NCBI RefSeq assembly: GCF_001552635.1
Contig: NZ_BCRO01000018.1
Location: 62,001-126,000, forward strand
DNA length: 64,000 nucleotides
From: Actinomadura hibisca NBRC 15177
Lineage (GTDB): Bacteria > Actinomycetota > Actinomycetes > Streptosporangiales > Streptosporangiaceae
Reading direction: 5' to 3'
A program made the translations under genes and the position numbers. Numbering within the stretch: position 1 is the stretch's first letter; the number at the start of each line of letters is the position of its first letter. Under the pieces are notes generated by a model. That model saw nothing but the letters and a program-made list of their open reading frames with translations, made no database searches and was not told where the DNA came from. This document shows, piece after piece, positions 25,866-34,238 of this stretch.

Positions 25866-26353
25866 ACCTCGACATCCCCGCAGGCAAGGACGCCATCGAG
25901 TACGTGTGGGGCGAGATGGTGCCCGGCATCGGGCCCGCCGCCTCGCACTTCTCGCTGGCGGTGTACGCGCACACGACCCTGGGACTGCGCGAGTTCGAGG
26001 CCGCGCGGCTGCGGATCGCCCAGATCAACGGCTGCGTCTTCTGCCTGGACTGGCGGACCGAGCGCGACGGCGAGAAGGTCGAAGAGGAGTTTGCCGACGC
26101 GGTGACCGACTGGCGGACCACCGACGTCTTCGACGACCGGACCCGCCTGGCCGCCGAGTACGCCGAGCGGTACGCCCTGGACCACCACGGCCTGGACAAC
26201 GAGTTCTGGGACCGGATGACGGCGCACTACAGCCAACTCGAAATCGTGGAACTGAGCATGAGCATCGGCTCCTGGCTGGCCTTCGGCCGCCTGAACCACG
26301 TACTGGGCCTAGACACGATGTGCATGCTCCCCAGCAACCTGCCCAAGCCCTGA
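25862..26353 (+). CDS. Carboxymuconolactone decarboxylase/AhpD-like protein
   Basis: All-helical protein of 163 residues. The CxxC pair in INGCVFCLDWR, followed by a His in the second repeat (FGRLNHVLGLD), matches the AhpD/CMD fold used for peroxide reduction or as a redox partner. It is translated from an ATG overlapping the reductase stop, so the two products probably act together, perhaps in detoxification of an organic substrate. Confidence 0.82.
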   Translation: MNLDIPAGKDAIEYVWGEMVPGIGPAASHFSLAVYAHTTLGLREFEAARLRIAQINGCVFCLDWRTERDGEKVEEEFADAVTDWRTTDVFDDRTRLAAEYAERYALDHHGLDNEFWDRMTAHYSQLEIVELSMSIGSWLAFGRLNHVLGLDTMCMLPSNLPKP

Positions 26354-26387
26354 CCGCACCACTCCCTGCCAACCGCCGCCGGAGCCT

Positions 26388-29300
26388 TCACCTGAGGAAA
26401 TCGGCCTGCTCCAGGAGGGCGCGCTCTTCGGGGAAGTCGCGCCAAGCAGCCAGCAGGCCGTCTCGAATACGGGTGAGTTCTGCCGGGCCCAGTTCCAGTT
26501 CGCGAGCGGTGGCCCGCAGCAGCGGGAGTTGCCGTGCGAACGATTCGGGCACCAGCGTCGCCAGGGCGACATGATCCGCGAAGACGACCTCCTTCTGGGA
26601 CGGCAGCACCGGGATCGGCAGAGGACGGCGCAGTGGCTTCGCGGGGACGTGCGATCGCCGGTGGTGCCGGCCGCTCGGTGTCCACCGGGCCCACGATCCG
26701 TCGGGCAGTGCCCCCTCGGCGCCGATCTCGTCCAGGTGGCGATGCCCGGCCTCTCCGGCACGGCCGAGGTACCGCAGAAGGAGCTGAGCAGCGGCTTCGG
26801 CATCATGGGCGGCCGTGTGCGCCTGCGCGAGGCGGACGCCTTCCGCCTCCGCGCAGTCCCCGAGCGACAACGAGCGTTGTCCCCGGCCGAACCGTCTGGC
26901 GAGATCGAGCGTGCAGAGCGTCAGCAGATCGTCCGGCGCGGCCCCGAGCCTGGCGAACTCGCAGGACAACATCGCGGCGTCGAACATCGCGTTGTGGGCG
27001 ACGACGACGGCGTCCTCGATCAGCTCGGCCAGGTCACCGGCGATGTCGGAGAAGGCGGGCGCGCCCGCCAGATCACCTGCGGTGAGACCGTGAAGGTGCG
27101 TCGGGCCCGGTCCGGTGCCCGGGTGCAGGAGCGTCGAGTACTTTCGCCGCGCCGTCCCGTCCGGATCGAGACGGACGACGGCGATCTCGACGATCCGGTC
27201 GGTCAGCGGATCGAGGCCGGTCGTCTCCACGTCGATCACGGCGTAGGGCAGCGAACCGATCTCGTGCCGGACGGGTCCGGACCTGGAAGGGGCCGACCGC
27301 TGGGAGGGCGCGGTGCGCTTCGCGGCCGCCGCGAGATCCGGCAGGGCCGCCCAGGTGGCGGCGACGTCGAGCTTGCGCGCCGCGTACGCGGCGGTGCGCA
27401 GTTCCTCGCCGAGGAACTCGTCGTACTTGTCGATGACCTTGTCCGGGACCACGGCCGCCAGCGCTTCGGCGTCGGGAGGCGGTTGGTCGGCCAGTTCGGA
27501 AAGGACGTCGGCCGCGTGCGAGGGGGAGGTGCCGGACAGCACCAGGGCGGCTCCTTCATGGCCTACGGAGATTCCGCGCTGGTGCAACGCCAGGCCGAGG
27601 GTGCTCATGATGGTGTCGCCGCGCAGGGGAACCAGCAGGGTGTCGTTCCCCCAGCCGACGATGGGCGTACGGGCCAGTCCCAAGCGCCGGTAGGCGTCCC
27701 GCCCCTCGGCCAGCAGCCGTTGCGCCCCGGCGTCGAGGTAGACCGGCGTCTCGGCGGACTCGTAGACGAGGCGCATCTCCCGCCGGACGCGGTCGTGGAC
27801 GTCGGCGGCCGCTCCGGAGAACCGCGGGGCGTCGCCTCCTCCGGCGGGCGCCAGCTCGATCACCCTGCCGCGCGGGTCGACGGTGACGATCTTCCAGCGG
27901 CGGCCGGCGAAGACCATCAGGTCGCCCTCGTTCAGCGGATGGGCGATGGGCAACGATCCCAGCGTGCGCCCTCCGGCGACCAGCCGGTACTCGTCGGTGG
28001 TGGAGAAGGCGGCGAAGAAGGTGTGGTGGTTGGCGATGTGCTCGCCCTTCGCCCCGTGCAGGAGAAGGCCGTCGTTTTCCTGGCGGAGCAGGTCGGCGGT
28101 GCCGAGGTCGCTGAGGAGGCTCTTGAAGAGCGGTGGCCCGACGTGCCGGAACGGGCCGTGCGCGCACAGGGCCTGGTAGGCGTCGTGCGGGGTCACGCCA
28201 CCGTGCTGGGAGATCATCGAGAGGATCTGCTGGACGAGGGTGGACAGGTGCAGCCCGCCGGCCTCGGGCGGCTCGTACCAGCGCCCGAGGAGCAGGTTGA
28301 CGACGGCGATGACCTGGACGAGCTGGGAGCGGAGTCCGTCCTGCGGGCCCGACCGAACAGTGATCTCCGGTTCGGCCACGTACATCCGCAACGTCGCGGG
28401 ACCGCCCCTGCGGCCCGCCCTGCCGAGGCGCTGGCGGAGGGCCGCCACGCCGGGCGGCGCGCCGATCTGCGCCACCGACACGATCGAGCCGATGTCGATG
28501 CCCATCTCCAGCGTGGAGGTGCAGACGGCGGTGACCGGCAGCGACCTGTCCTTGAGGCGGGCCTCGGCGTCCTCGCGGATCTCCTTGGCGAGGCTGCCGT
28601 GGTGGGGCACGAACTCGTTGGGCACGCCGATGCTTTCGCCGTGCCGGGTCAGCAGGTCGGCGAAGACCTCGACGTTCTGCCGGGAGTTCGCGAAGATCAG
28701 GTTGTTGGAGCCGCGCAGCGCCTCGAACAGGTGACCGGCGATGGCGCGCTGCGCGCTCCCGGTGCCGTCCACGTCATCCCGGCCCTCGGGCTCGCGGGTG
28801 CGTTCACCGCGCGGCGCCGCGTCCAGGTAGCCCTTCACCTGGAGGCGGAGCTCCTGGGCGTCGGACGAGGACCTGATCAGGAGCACCCTTCCTCCGCCGC
28901 CCGGCCTCAGGAACCCGGCCGCCGACGTCAGATCGCCGAGCGTGGCCGACAGCCCGATGCGGGGCACGGTGTGCCGGACGGCCAGCTCCAGCCGGTGCAG
29001 CAACGGCTGGAGCTGCGCGCCCCGCGCCGTGCCGATGAAGGAGTGCAACTCGTCGATCACGATGTACCGGACACCGCGGAACATCGGCGCGATCTGGGTG
29101 CCGCGGTTGACGAACAGCGCCTCCAGCGACTCCGGCGTGATCAGCAGGATGCCGGAGGGGCGCTTGGCCAGCCGCGCCTTGCGGGCCGCGTCCACGTCGC
29201 CGTGCCACCGGTGGACTGGGATCTCCAGGCGTTCGCACAACTCTTCGAGCCTGCCGAACTGGTCGTTGATGAGCGCCTTCAGCGGTCCGACGTACACCGC

Positions 29301-29555
29301 GCCGAAGCCGTCCCCACCTCCTCCGCCGGCGAGCGCCGAGCAGATCGGCAGGAACGCGGCCTCGGTCTTGCCCGACGCGGTGGCCGCCGAGATGAGCACG
29401 TCGGAGCGTCCGTCCAGGATCGCCGGGATGGCCGACTCCTGCGCGTCGTGCAGGGCGCGCCATCCCTTCTGCCAGATCCACCGCCGCACCTCGGTGTCGA
29501 GGAGGTCGAAGGAACCGGAGGCGGCCTCAGAGCCGGAAGGTCGTGAAGCCGTCAT
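26388..29555 (-). CDS. Shango-type helicase: DEAD/DEAH (Lhr-like) helicase fused to DEDDh exonuclease
   Basis: Protein of 1055 residues. Residues 58-64 ATASGKT are motif I, 168-171 DELH motif II, 203-208 SATLGD motif III, and QRLGRAGRRGG is motif VI, as in large Lhr-type helicases. From about residue 771 to 930 there is a DnaQ-like exonuclease with VIDVETTG (Exo I), HNAMFD (Exo II) and AHTAAHDAEAA (Exo III), so all four acidic residues and the His are visible. The ATG at 29555 overlaps the ATPase gene by 29 bp. It is the third gene of the TerB-ATPase-helicase operon. The expected role is attack on phage DNA intermediates. Confidence 0.85.
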   Translation of the reverse strand: MTASRPSGSEAASGSFDLLDTEVRRWIWQKGWRALHDAQESAIPAILDGRSDVLISAATASGKTEAAFLPICSALAGGGGGDGFGAVYVGPLKALINDQFGRLEELCERLEIPVHRWHGDVDAARKARLAKRPSGILLITPESLEALFVNRGTQIAPMFRGVRYIVIDELHSFIGTARGAQLQPLLHRLELAVRHTVPRIGLSATLGDLTSAAGFLRPGGGGRVLLIRSSSDAQELRLQVKGYLDAAPRGERTREPEGRDDVDGTGSAQRAIAGHLFEALRGSNNLIFANSRQNVEVFADLLTRHGESIGVPNEFVPHHGSLAKEIREDAEARLKDRSLPVTAVCTSTLEMGIDIGSIVSVAQIGAPPGVAALRQRLGRAGRRGGPATLRMYVAEPEITVRSGPQDGLRSQLVQVIAVVNLLLGRWYEPPEAGGLHLSTLVQQILSMISQHGGVTPHDAYQALCAHGPFRHVGPPLFKSLLSDLGTADLLRQENDGLLLHGAKGEHIANHHTFFAAFSTTDEYRLVAGGRTLGSLPIAHPLNEGDLMVFAGRRWKIVTVDPRGRVIELAPAGGGDAPRFSGAAADVHDRVRREMRLVYESAETPVYLDAGAQRLLAEGRDAYRRLGLARTPIVGWGNDTLLVPLRGDTIMSTLGLALHQRGISVGHEGAALVLSGTSPSHAADVLSELADQPPPDAEALAAVVPDKVIDKYDEFLGEELRTAAYAARKLDVAATWAALPDLAAAAKRTAPSQRSAPSRSGPVRHEIGSLPYAVIDVETTGLDPLTDRIVEIAVVRLDPDGTARRKYSTLLHPGTGPGPTHLHGLTAGDLAGAPAFSDIAGDLAELIEDAVVVAHNAMFDAAMLSCEFARLGAAPDDLLTLCTLDLARRFGRGQRSLSLGDCAEAEGVRLAQAHTAAHDAEAAAQLLLRYLGRAGEAGHRHLDEIGAEGALPDGSWARWTPSGRHHRRSHVPAKPLRRPLPIPVLPSQKEVVFADHVALATLVPESFARQLPLLRATARELELGPAELTRIRDGLLAAWRDFPEERALLEQADFLR

Positions 29556-30882
29556 CGTCGCCCCGCGTCGTTCCGGTGGTGTCCGGTCCCTGGTCCTCGG
29601 CGGCGGGTTCGCCGTCCAGCGGATCGAGATCGGGGTTGCGCTCCGGGGCGAGCGACACCGTCGTGATGAGCTCCCGCCAGCTGGTGCCCGGGTTCTGCTC
29701 CAGGACGGCCAGCAGGTCGCAGAACGCCTTGATGGTGGTGCGCGGCGTGCGGAAGTAGGCGTCGCCGACCTTCTCCGCGCAGTGCTGCATGAAGGCCAGG
29801 AGCGCCTCGTCGGGTACCAGGTGGGCGCTCTCGTCACCGGCCGCGTGGACGTGGCGCAGCTTGGTCAGCAGGACGTAGAAGTCCTCCTGCGTGAGGGCCT
29901 GCAACCGCAGGACGGGACCGGACAGGTCCACCAGGCCGTCGGTCGCGAAGGAGTTCTCCGCCAGGCGCGACTGGAGGGCCGGGTAGCTGAACAGCCCGCG
30001 CCGCGAGTCGCTGAGGAACTCGGGCGTCCCGCCGAACAGGAACCCCAGGTGGGCGCTGCTGCCCTGCAGGGTGTCGTTGAGGATGCGCAGGATCTGCTCG
30101 TAGTTGGAGTTGCGGGCCCGGGTCGAGCCCAGCTTGTAGAGGTTGACCATCTCGTCGGCGCAGACGAGCAGCCCGCCGAACCCGGCGAGCCGTACGAACC
30201 GGCTCATCAGCTTGAGGTGGTCGTACATGGTGGCGTCGTCGATGATCGTGCGGACGCCGAGCGCGGCGCGGGCGTCGGTGCGGGTCGTGAACTCCCCGCG
30301 CAGCCAGCGCACGGAGGCGGCCTTGAGCTGCTCGTCGCCGCTGTCGTGCCCGCGCCAGTAGGCCCCCACCACCTCGGCGAAGTCGTAGCCGCCGGTGAGT
30401 TCCGACAGGTGCGCCATCCGGGTGCGGATGACCTGCTCGGGCGGTACCCCGGTCTGCTCGGCCTCGGCCAGGGCCGTGGACACGAACCGCTCGACGACGC
30501 TGGGCAGCGCGCCGCCGTCGGGCTTGGAACGCGTCGCCAGGTTGCGCATCAGCTCGGCGTACAGGGCGCGGGCCTGGCCGCCGGTGGCGTGCAGGCGGCG
30601 GTCGGGCGTGAGGTCGGCGTGCGTCGTGACCAGCCGCTTCTCCATCGCGATGGAGCGGACCAGGTGCAGGAAGAAGGTCTTGCCGGCTCCGTAGTCGCCG
30701 ATGACGAAACGGAGGGCGGAACCGCCGTCGGCGACGCGCTCTATGTCCGCAAGCATCGCACGGACCTCGGCCACGCGGCCGACCTGCACGTGCTGCTGCC
30801 CGGCGCGCGGCACGACGCCCGCCCGCAGGCTCTGCAGCAGGGCGTCCCGCTCGCGCGGACGGATACGGGTCGTGGTGGTCAC
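29527..30882 (-). CDS. Shango-type P-loop ATPase (DUF2791/BrxC-like)
   Basis: ATPase of 451 residues with Walker A GDYGAGKT (62-69) and Walker B GLLVCADE (237-244), followed by the long helical region of BREX-type ATP-binding (DUF2791) proteins. The GTG at 30882 overlaps the stop of the TerB gene. The C-terminus is acidic (GDDDGFTTF). In Shango systems the ATPase is required for defence; here it is the middle gene, co-translated with its neighbours. Confidence 0.85.
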   Translation of the reverse strand: MTTTTRIRPRERDALLQSLRAGVVPRAGQQHVQVGRVAEVRAMLADIERVADGGSALRFVIGDYGAGKTFFLHLVRSIAMEKRLVTTHADLTPDRRLHATGGQARALYAELMRNLATRSKPDGGALPSVVERFVSTALAEAEQTGVPPEQVIRTRMAHLSELTGGYDFAEVVGAYWRGHDSGDEQLKAASVRWLRGEFTTRTDARAALGVRTIIDDATMYDHLKLMSRFVRLAGFGGLLVCADEMVNLYKLGSTRARNSNYEQILRILNDTLQGSSAHLGFLFGGTPEFLSDSRRGLFSYPALQSRLAENSFATDGLVDLSGPVLRLQALTQEDFYVLLTKLRHVHAAGDESAHLVPDEALLAFMQHCAEKVGDAYFRTPRTTIKAFCDLLAVLEQNPGTSWRELITTVSLAPERNPDLDPLDGEPAAEDQGPDTTGTTRGDDDGFTTFRL

Positions 30883-32981
30883 AACATCGCTCCCAGCGCG
30901 TCGTGGTTGATCTCCAACGGGTCCTCTCCTTCGATCACCGGCTCGCCGGCCACGTCGTAGGCAGCCTCGTTGATCCGGTCGATCGCGCCCTCGGGCAGCA
31001 CGCGGCCGGCCGTCGCCATCTCCTCCCACGCCGATCTCGGCAGCCGGGAGTGCTCGGCCAGAGCCCGGACCAGCCGGGAGTGCGCGGCGTCCAGGCCGGC
31101 CACCGGCTCGACGGCGGGCAGGGGAGCGGGCGGTGCCGGTGGCTCGTCGCCGAACACCGAGCCGAGGAGCGCGGCGACCTCGGCGGCCTCGGCGATGCGG
31201 TCGGCCAGCACGGCCTGGTCGAGCCGGACGCCGGTGGCGGCGGGCACGGGGACCGCCGGTTCGGGATCGGGCCGCGGGATGGCGTGGCCGGGGTCGGGGG
31301 CGGCAGGCCGGACGACGACGGGCTCGGACACCGGGGACGCGGTGGCGGACGCGGCCCGCAGGCGCTCGTCCATGGTCTCGGGCGCGAGCCCGAGCAGCTT
31401 GGCGATGCGGTGCAGCGTCCGTACCTCGGCCGGCTCGATGCGGCCGTCGGCGGCGGCGACACCGGCCAGGAAGCCGGCCAGGTACTCGCGCTGCGCCTCG
31501 TCGATCCCGGCCACGCTCTTCGCCAGGCCGGTGAGCCTGACCTCGGTCGTGAGCAACCAGCGCAGTTGGGCGCGGAGCCGGGCACGCTCGCCGGGCGTCA
31601 GGTGCAGTGCCTGTTCGAGATGGCCGATGAGCAGTTGCCTCTCCTCGGCGGCGACATGCCCGTCGGACACGCTGACGGCCGCGCCCAGCTGGAGGAGCGA
31701 CATCGCGGCCTGGTAGGCGCGTGACGGCGCGGCGTCCGGGGGCTCCTCGATGTGGAAGAAGACCACCGATCCATCACCGGGCACCGGACCGCCGAACCGC
31801 GGATCGGGCTCCACCCCGATGCCCGCCTGCCCGAGAAGACGGGCCAGCGCGATGACCGCCTTGCGGACGGGCTCTCCCTCCTCGATCCAGCCCAGGAAGT
31901 CGGCGGCGGGAACCAGGGACATGGCGAAACCGCCCAGGCGAGAACGCGCCCATTCCACGAACCGGCCCAGTTCGCCAGACCCGAAATCCAGAAGCTCTTC
32001 AGGGAGCAGGGCCGCGGCGGCCAGGCCGCCCCGCTGTTCGGGACTGCGTCCGACCAGGCGGCTGAAGGCGTCCAGCGCTTCGGAGCACTCGTCGGCGAGC
32101 GAGGCCAGCCGGCGAAGGGGAAGAGCCTGGTCGAACACATCCGGCCTGCCAGGGACGGTTCTGCTCGCCGCCCCGTAGAAACCACCACTGGCCGGACGGT
32201 AGGAGAACGCCAGTTCGGGGCCGGAAGGCTGGATTCGGAACCCGGCGGGATGGCGATCCTCATACCGAAGCCGGAACAGCGCGGCGAACTCCTCGGGACA
32301 CCTCTTAGCCGAAGTCCGTGGTTGGTAGCGAGGATGTGACATCACCCAAGCCAGAGACCAGTCGCTGGGGACGATCCGTTCCGCCGAAGCGAATTCGCTA
32401 AGCCCCAGGCGCAGTTTCGCCGGAGGGTTGATGCGGTCGACCGGCGGCGCAGGGCCGGAACTCACCGCAACGCCGTCCAGCGCCATGCCGTCGAGAAAAC
32501 GGCAGAACTCGGTGGCATAACCGTGGAAGGAAGAATCTGAGCCGAAGAGATCCTTCAGCCGTTCCACTTCGGTCCGGATGAGCGGAAGCTCCATCGAACG
32601 ATGCGGCCCGTCCTGCTGGAGGTCGACGAGCACGCGGCGCTCAAGCCCGTAGAGGAACAGGAACGCGTACCCGACCGACACGTCCCGGTGCCGCCTACCA
32701 CCCTCGATCCAGCGGAGGTACGCTGCCCGGCTCGCAGGGGGGATCTCCGTGTAGGACGGCCAATACCCCATGTGCTTTCCGAACCAGTCGGGCGAGCTCC
32801 AGTCGACCGGAAGCGCGGGATCGATGAGCGCCGGTTCGGGAACGTCCCTGGAAGCCGCCGGTAGACCGGTCCCCAGGTAGAACATTCCTCTCGGCAACGT
32901 ACGGTCGCCGAAGCGGCGGCTCTCCCCGGGAGGAACCCAATGAGCTGACGGGTTCCCCGACGATCCACCGCTGTCGGTCAT
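30879..32981 (-). CDS. Shango-type TerB-domain protein
   Basis: Protein of 700 residues with three parts. Residues about 35-200 are a TerB-N-like region (WFGKHMGYWPSYTEIPPASR, RWIEGGRR). The middle is specific to the family. Residues about 455-600 are TerB-like helical repeats with acidic pockets (VSDGHVAAEERQLL, VAAADGRIEPAEVRTLHR). The ATG at 32981 follows a GGGAGG. It is the promoter-proximal gene of the operon. TerB domains bind metal ions in tellurite-resistance proteins; in Shango this protein probably acts as sensor or scaffold. Confidence 0.82.
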   Translation of the reverse strand: MTDSGGSSGNPSAHWVPPGESRRFGDRTLPRGMFYLGTGLPAASRDVPEPALIDPALPVDWSSPDWFGKHMGYWPSYTEIPPASRAAYLRWIEGGRRHRDVSVGYAFLFLYGLERRVLVDLQQDGPHRSMELPLIRTEVERLKDLFGSDSSFHGYATEFCRFLDGMALDGVAVSSGPAPPVDRINPPAKLRLGLSEFASAERIVPSDWSLAWVMSHPRYQPRTSAKRCPEEFAALFRLRYEDRHPAGFRIQPSGPELAFSYRPASGGFYGAASRTVPGRPDVFDQALPLRRLASLADECSEALDAFSRLVGRSPEQRGGLAAAALLPEELLDFGSGELGRFVEWARSRLGGFAMSLVPAADFLGWIEEGEPVRKAVIALARLLGQAGIGVEPDPRFGGPVPGDGSVVFFHIEEPPDAAPSRAYQAAMSLLQLGAAVSVSDGHVAAEERQLLIGHLEQALHLTPGERARLRAQLRWLLTTEVRLTGLAKSVAGIDEAQREYLAGFLAGVAAADGRIEPAEVRTLHRIAKLLGLAPETMDERLRAASATASPVSEPVVVRPAAPDPGHAIPRPDPEPAVPVPAATGVRLDQAVLADRIAEAAEVAALLGSVFGDEPPAPPAPLPAVEPVAGLDAAHSRLVRALAEHSRLPRSAWEEMATAGRVLPEGAIDRINEAAYDVAGEPVIEGEDPLEINHDALGAML

Positions 32982-33214
32982 CCTCGATGTCCTCCCACCC
33001 CGCGCCGGCGTCGACGGCCCCGGCATCGATCGCCCGCCGCCCCAGCTCACGATGCGCTAGTGATGACGCTTCTGTCCCGTTCTCGGATGACATTCGGGCA
33101 ACAAAGGTCCTGGAGTGACAGGAGTACCCGGCCGAGGAACCAGTTAAAGTCACTTATTTGCCGCAGAAAGGAATGATCCGGGCGATGGTGGCGCGACACG
33201 AAGGCGCTCAAACG

Positions 33215-33255
33215 GTCGAGGGGCGGTTCTCCACGATGGAGAACCGCCCCTCGAC
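33215..33255. terminator. Long hairpin, ancestral terminator downstream of tRNA-Pro
   Basis: A perfect 19-bp stem (33215-33233 with 33237-33255) closes a 3-nt loop and is followed by a short T run on the minus strand. It lies 13 bp beyond the left att copy, where the transcript of the uninterrupted tRNA-Pro gene would have ended. Confidence 0.75.
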
Positions 33256-33268
33256 CTGCTACTTACCG

Positions 33269-33311
33269 GTCGGGACGGCGGGATTTGAACCCACGACCCC
33301 TTGACCCCCAG
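33269..33311. repeat. Left attachment repeat (displaced tRNA-Pro 3' end)
   Basis: These 43 bases are identical to 45822-45864 and correspond, on the minus strand, to the 3' part of tRNA-Pro from just inside the anticodon arm to the discriminator base. It is only a partial tRNA and is the chromosomal end displaced by integration. Confidence 0.95.
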
Positions 33312-33407
33312 GACGGAGGGGGAGATGTCTTGGCAGCCCATAGCAGACTCGAACATGTGTTCGCAGTTCCGTCATCACCTGCTTGTTCGGCGGAACGCAT
33401 GGCGTGT

Positions 33408-33427
33408 GGTCCCCGCCTGGTCCCCAG
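33408..33427 (+). repeat. Candidate integrase arm sites, left
   Basis: GGTCCCC at 33408 and GGTCCCCAG at 33419 are direct repeats with 11-bp spacing, 96 bp inside the left att core. The same arrangement occurs at 45707-45726, 95 bp inside the right core, so they may be arm-type binding sites for Int. Confidence 0.45.
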
Positions 33428-33448
33428 AGCTACGGGGCCGGGAAGGAG

Positions 33449-33471
33449 AGTCGGCCTGTAAGCCGGGTTCT
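33449..33471 (-). pseudogene. Fragment matching the 3' end of RNase P RNA
   Basis: Read on the minus strand, these 23 bases match the conserved 3' terminus of actinobacterial rnpB, the part with AACCCGGCTTACAGGCC, as I remember it. The P4 element (GAGGAAAGTCC) and the rest of the roughly 400-nt RNA are absent nearby, so this is a fragment, not a working gene. It may mark an older att site or a copied junction. Confidence 0.4.
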
Positions 33472-33706
33472 TCGCAGATGCCCCTCTGACCCGCATGCCC
33501 CTGTCGCCCCGCCGTTTCACCAGGCGCACGACCCCCTGACGCTTCGCAACACCTCGCATATGATCGCACCCTCATGTGCCCCCGATGTGCCCTCCGCCAG
33601 ATCGCGACTCGCTGAGCGCTCGACACACCCCCCGGACAGTCTCCAGATGCGGGTTGTAGGTGCAAGTCCTGACCTGTAGCCGGATGTTCCTCTAGCATGG
33701 TTACTC

Positions 33707-34228
33707 ATGGTTGTGGCTGTGGCTAGTCAATGGTTTGGACTGAATTGGGTTGATTGGCTCAACGTTGTTGCATTTCCGTTAGGAATTATCGGATTGGTGC
33801 TCACTTGGCGGCAAGCCAAGGGGGCGCAGGATGCAGCGGTAGCCGCACGAAGTGCCATGACTAGAGCCCAGAGACAAATTCGGGCCAATCAATTGATGAC
33901 GTTGATTCCACAATTGAGATGGACTACTGCTGAACTAGATCTGGCAATAAAGTCAAATGATCCAGATCTGGCTGCGAGACAACTGGAGCACTGGAAATGG
34001 CAAGTTGGATATATAAGAGGGGTTGTTATCGGTATTGACGCCAATCAAACCGCCCTCTTGGTGAAACTGCAAAATAGCGTAACTTTGGCCTCGACGGCTA
34101 CTTATTCGCTTGTTGATACCAATCGCGAGGTTCATGTCGTTTGCCTGAAGGCGCGCAAAGCCATTGGAGAGGCATGTGATGCATTGATTCCAATGCTCGG
34201 CGAACAGTCAACTCAAGTAAATGAATGA
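33707..34228 (+). CDS. AT-rich cargo gene: membrane-anchored protein of unknown function
   Basis: Protein of 173 residues. One hydrophobic segment near residues 17-33 (LNVVAFPLGIIGLVLTW) is followed by a charged helical region rich in Ala, Arg and Gln (RQAKGAQDAAVAARSAMTRAQRQ), probably a cytoplasmic coiled coil. I do not recognise a family. Base composition is visibly far lower in GC than the surroundings. A TTA leucine codon at 33779-33781, rare in such genomes, suggests recent transfer and possible bldA dependence. It is followed closely by a second AT-rich gene. Confidence 0.72.
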   Translation: MVVAVASQWFGLNWVDWLNVVAFPLGIIGLVLTWRQAKGAQDAAVAARSAMTRAQRQIRANQLMTLIPQLRWTTAELDLAIKSNDPDLAARQLEHWKWQVGYIRGVVIGIDANQTALLVKLQNSVTLASTATYSLVDTNREVHVVCLKARKAIGEACDALIPMLGEQSTQVNE

Positions 34229-34238
34229 GAGGGATGAT

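Larger units (their letters stand above)
33312..33706. other. Non-coding left end of the AICE
   Basis: I see no convincing gene in these 395 bp. The region holds a pair of GGTCCCC repeats (33408-33427) that mirror a pair at the other end, a short match to the 3' end of RNase P RNA on the minus strand (33449-33471), and, close to 33707, the leader of the AT-rich cargo genes. Confidence 0.7.

Noticed and set aside
26529..29546. A 1005-codon plus-strand frame opposite the helicase gene
   Set aside because: It mirrors the helicase codons and shows no recognisable domain. The minus strand carries helicase and exonuclease motifs.
30879..32981. Tellurite-resistance operon
   Set aside because: TerB-like domains are present, but no other ter genes are. 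The ATPase and helicase partners fit a defence locus better.
26388..32981. BREX system
   Set aside because: The ATPase has a BREX-type ATP-binding domain, but no PglX methyltransferase, PglZ phosphatase or BrxL/BrxA genes are nearby.
33269..33311. A tRNA gene at the left repeat
   Set aside because: Only the 3' part of tRNA-Pro is present. The acceptor 5' strand and D-arm are missing, so it is an att copy and not a gene.
33312..33706. A complete RNase P RNA gene
   Set aside because: Only the terminal 23 bases match. The conserved P4 sequence and a full-length fold are not found.
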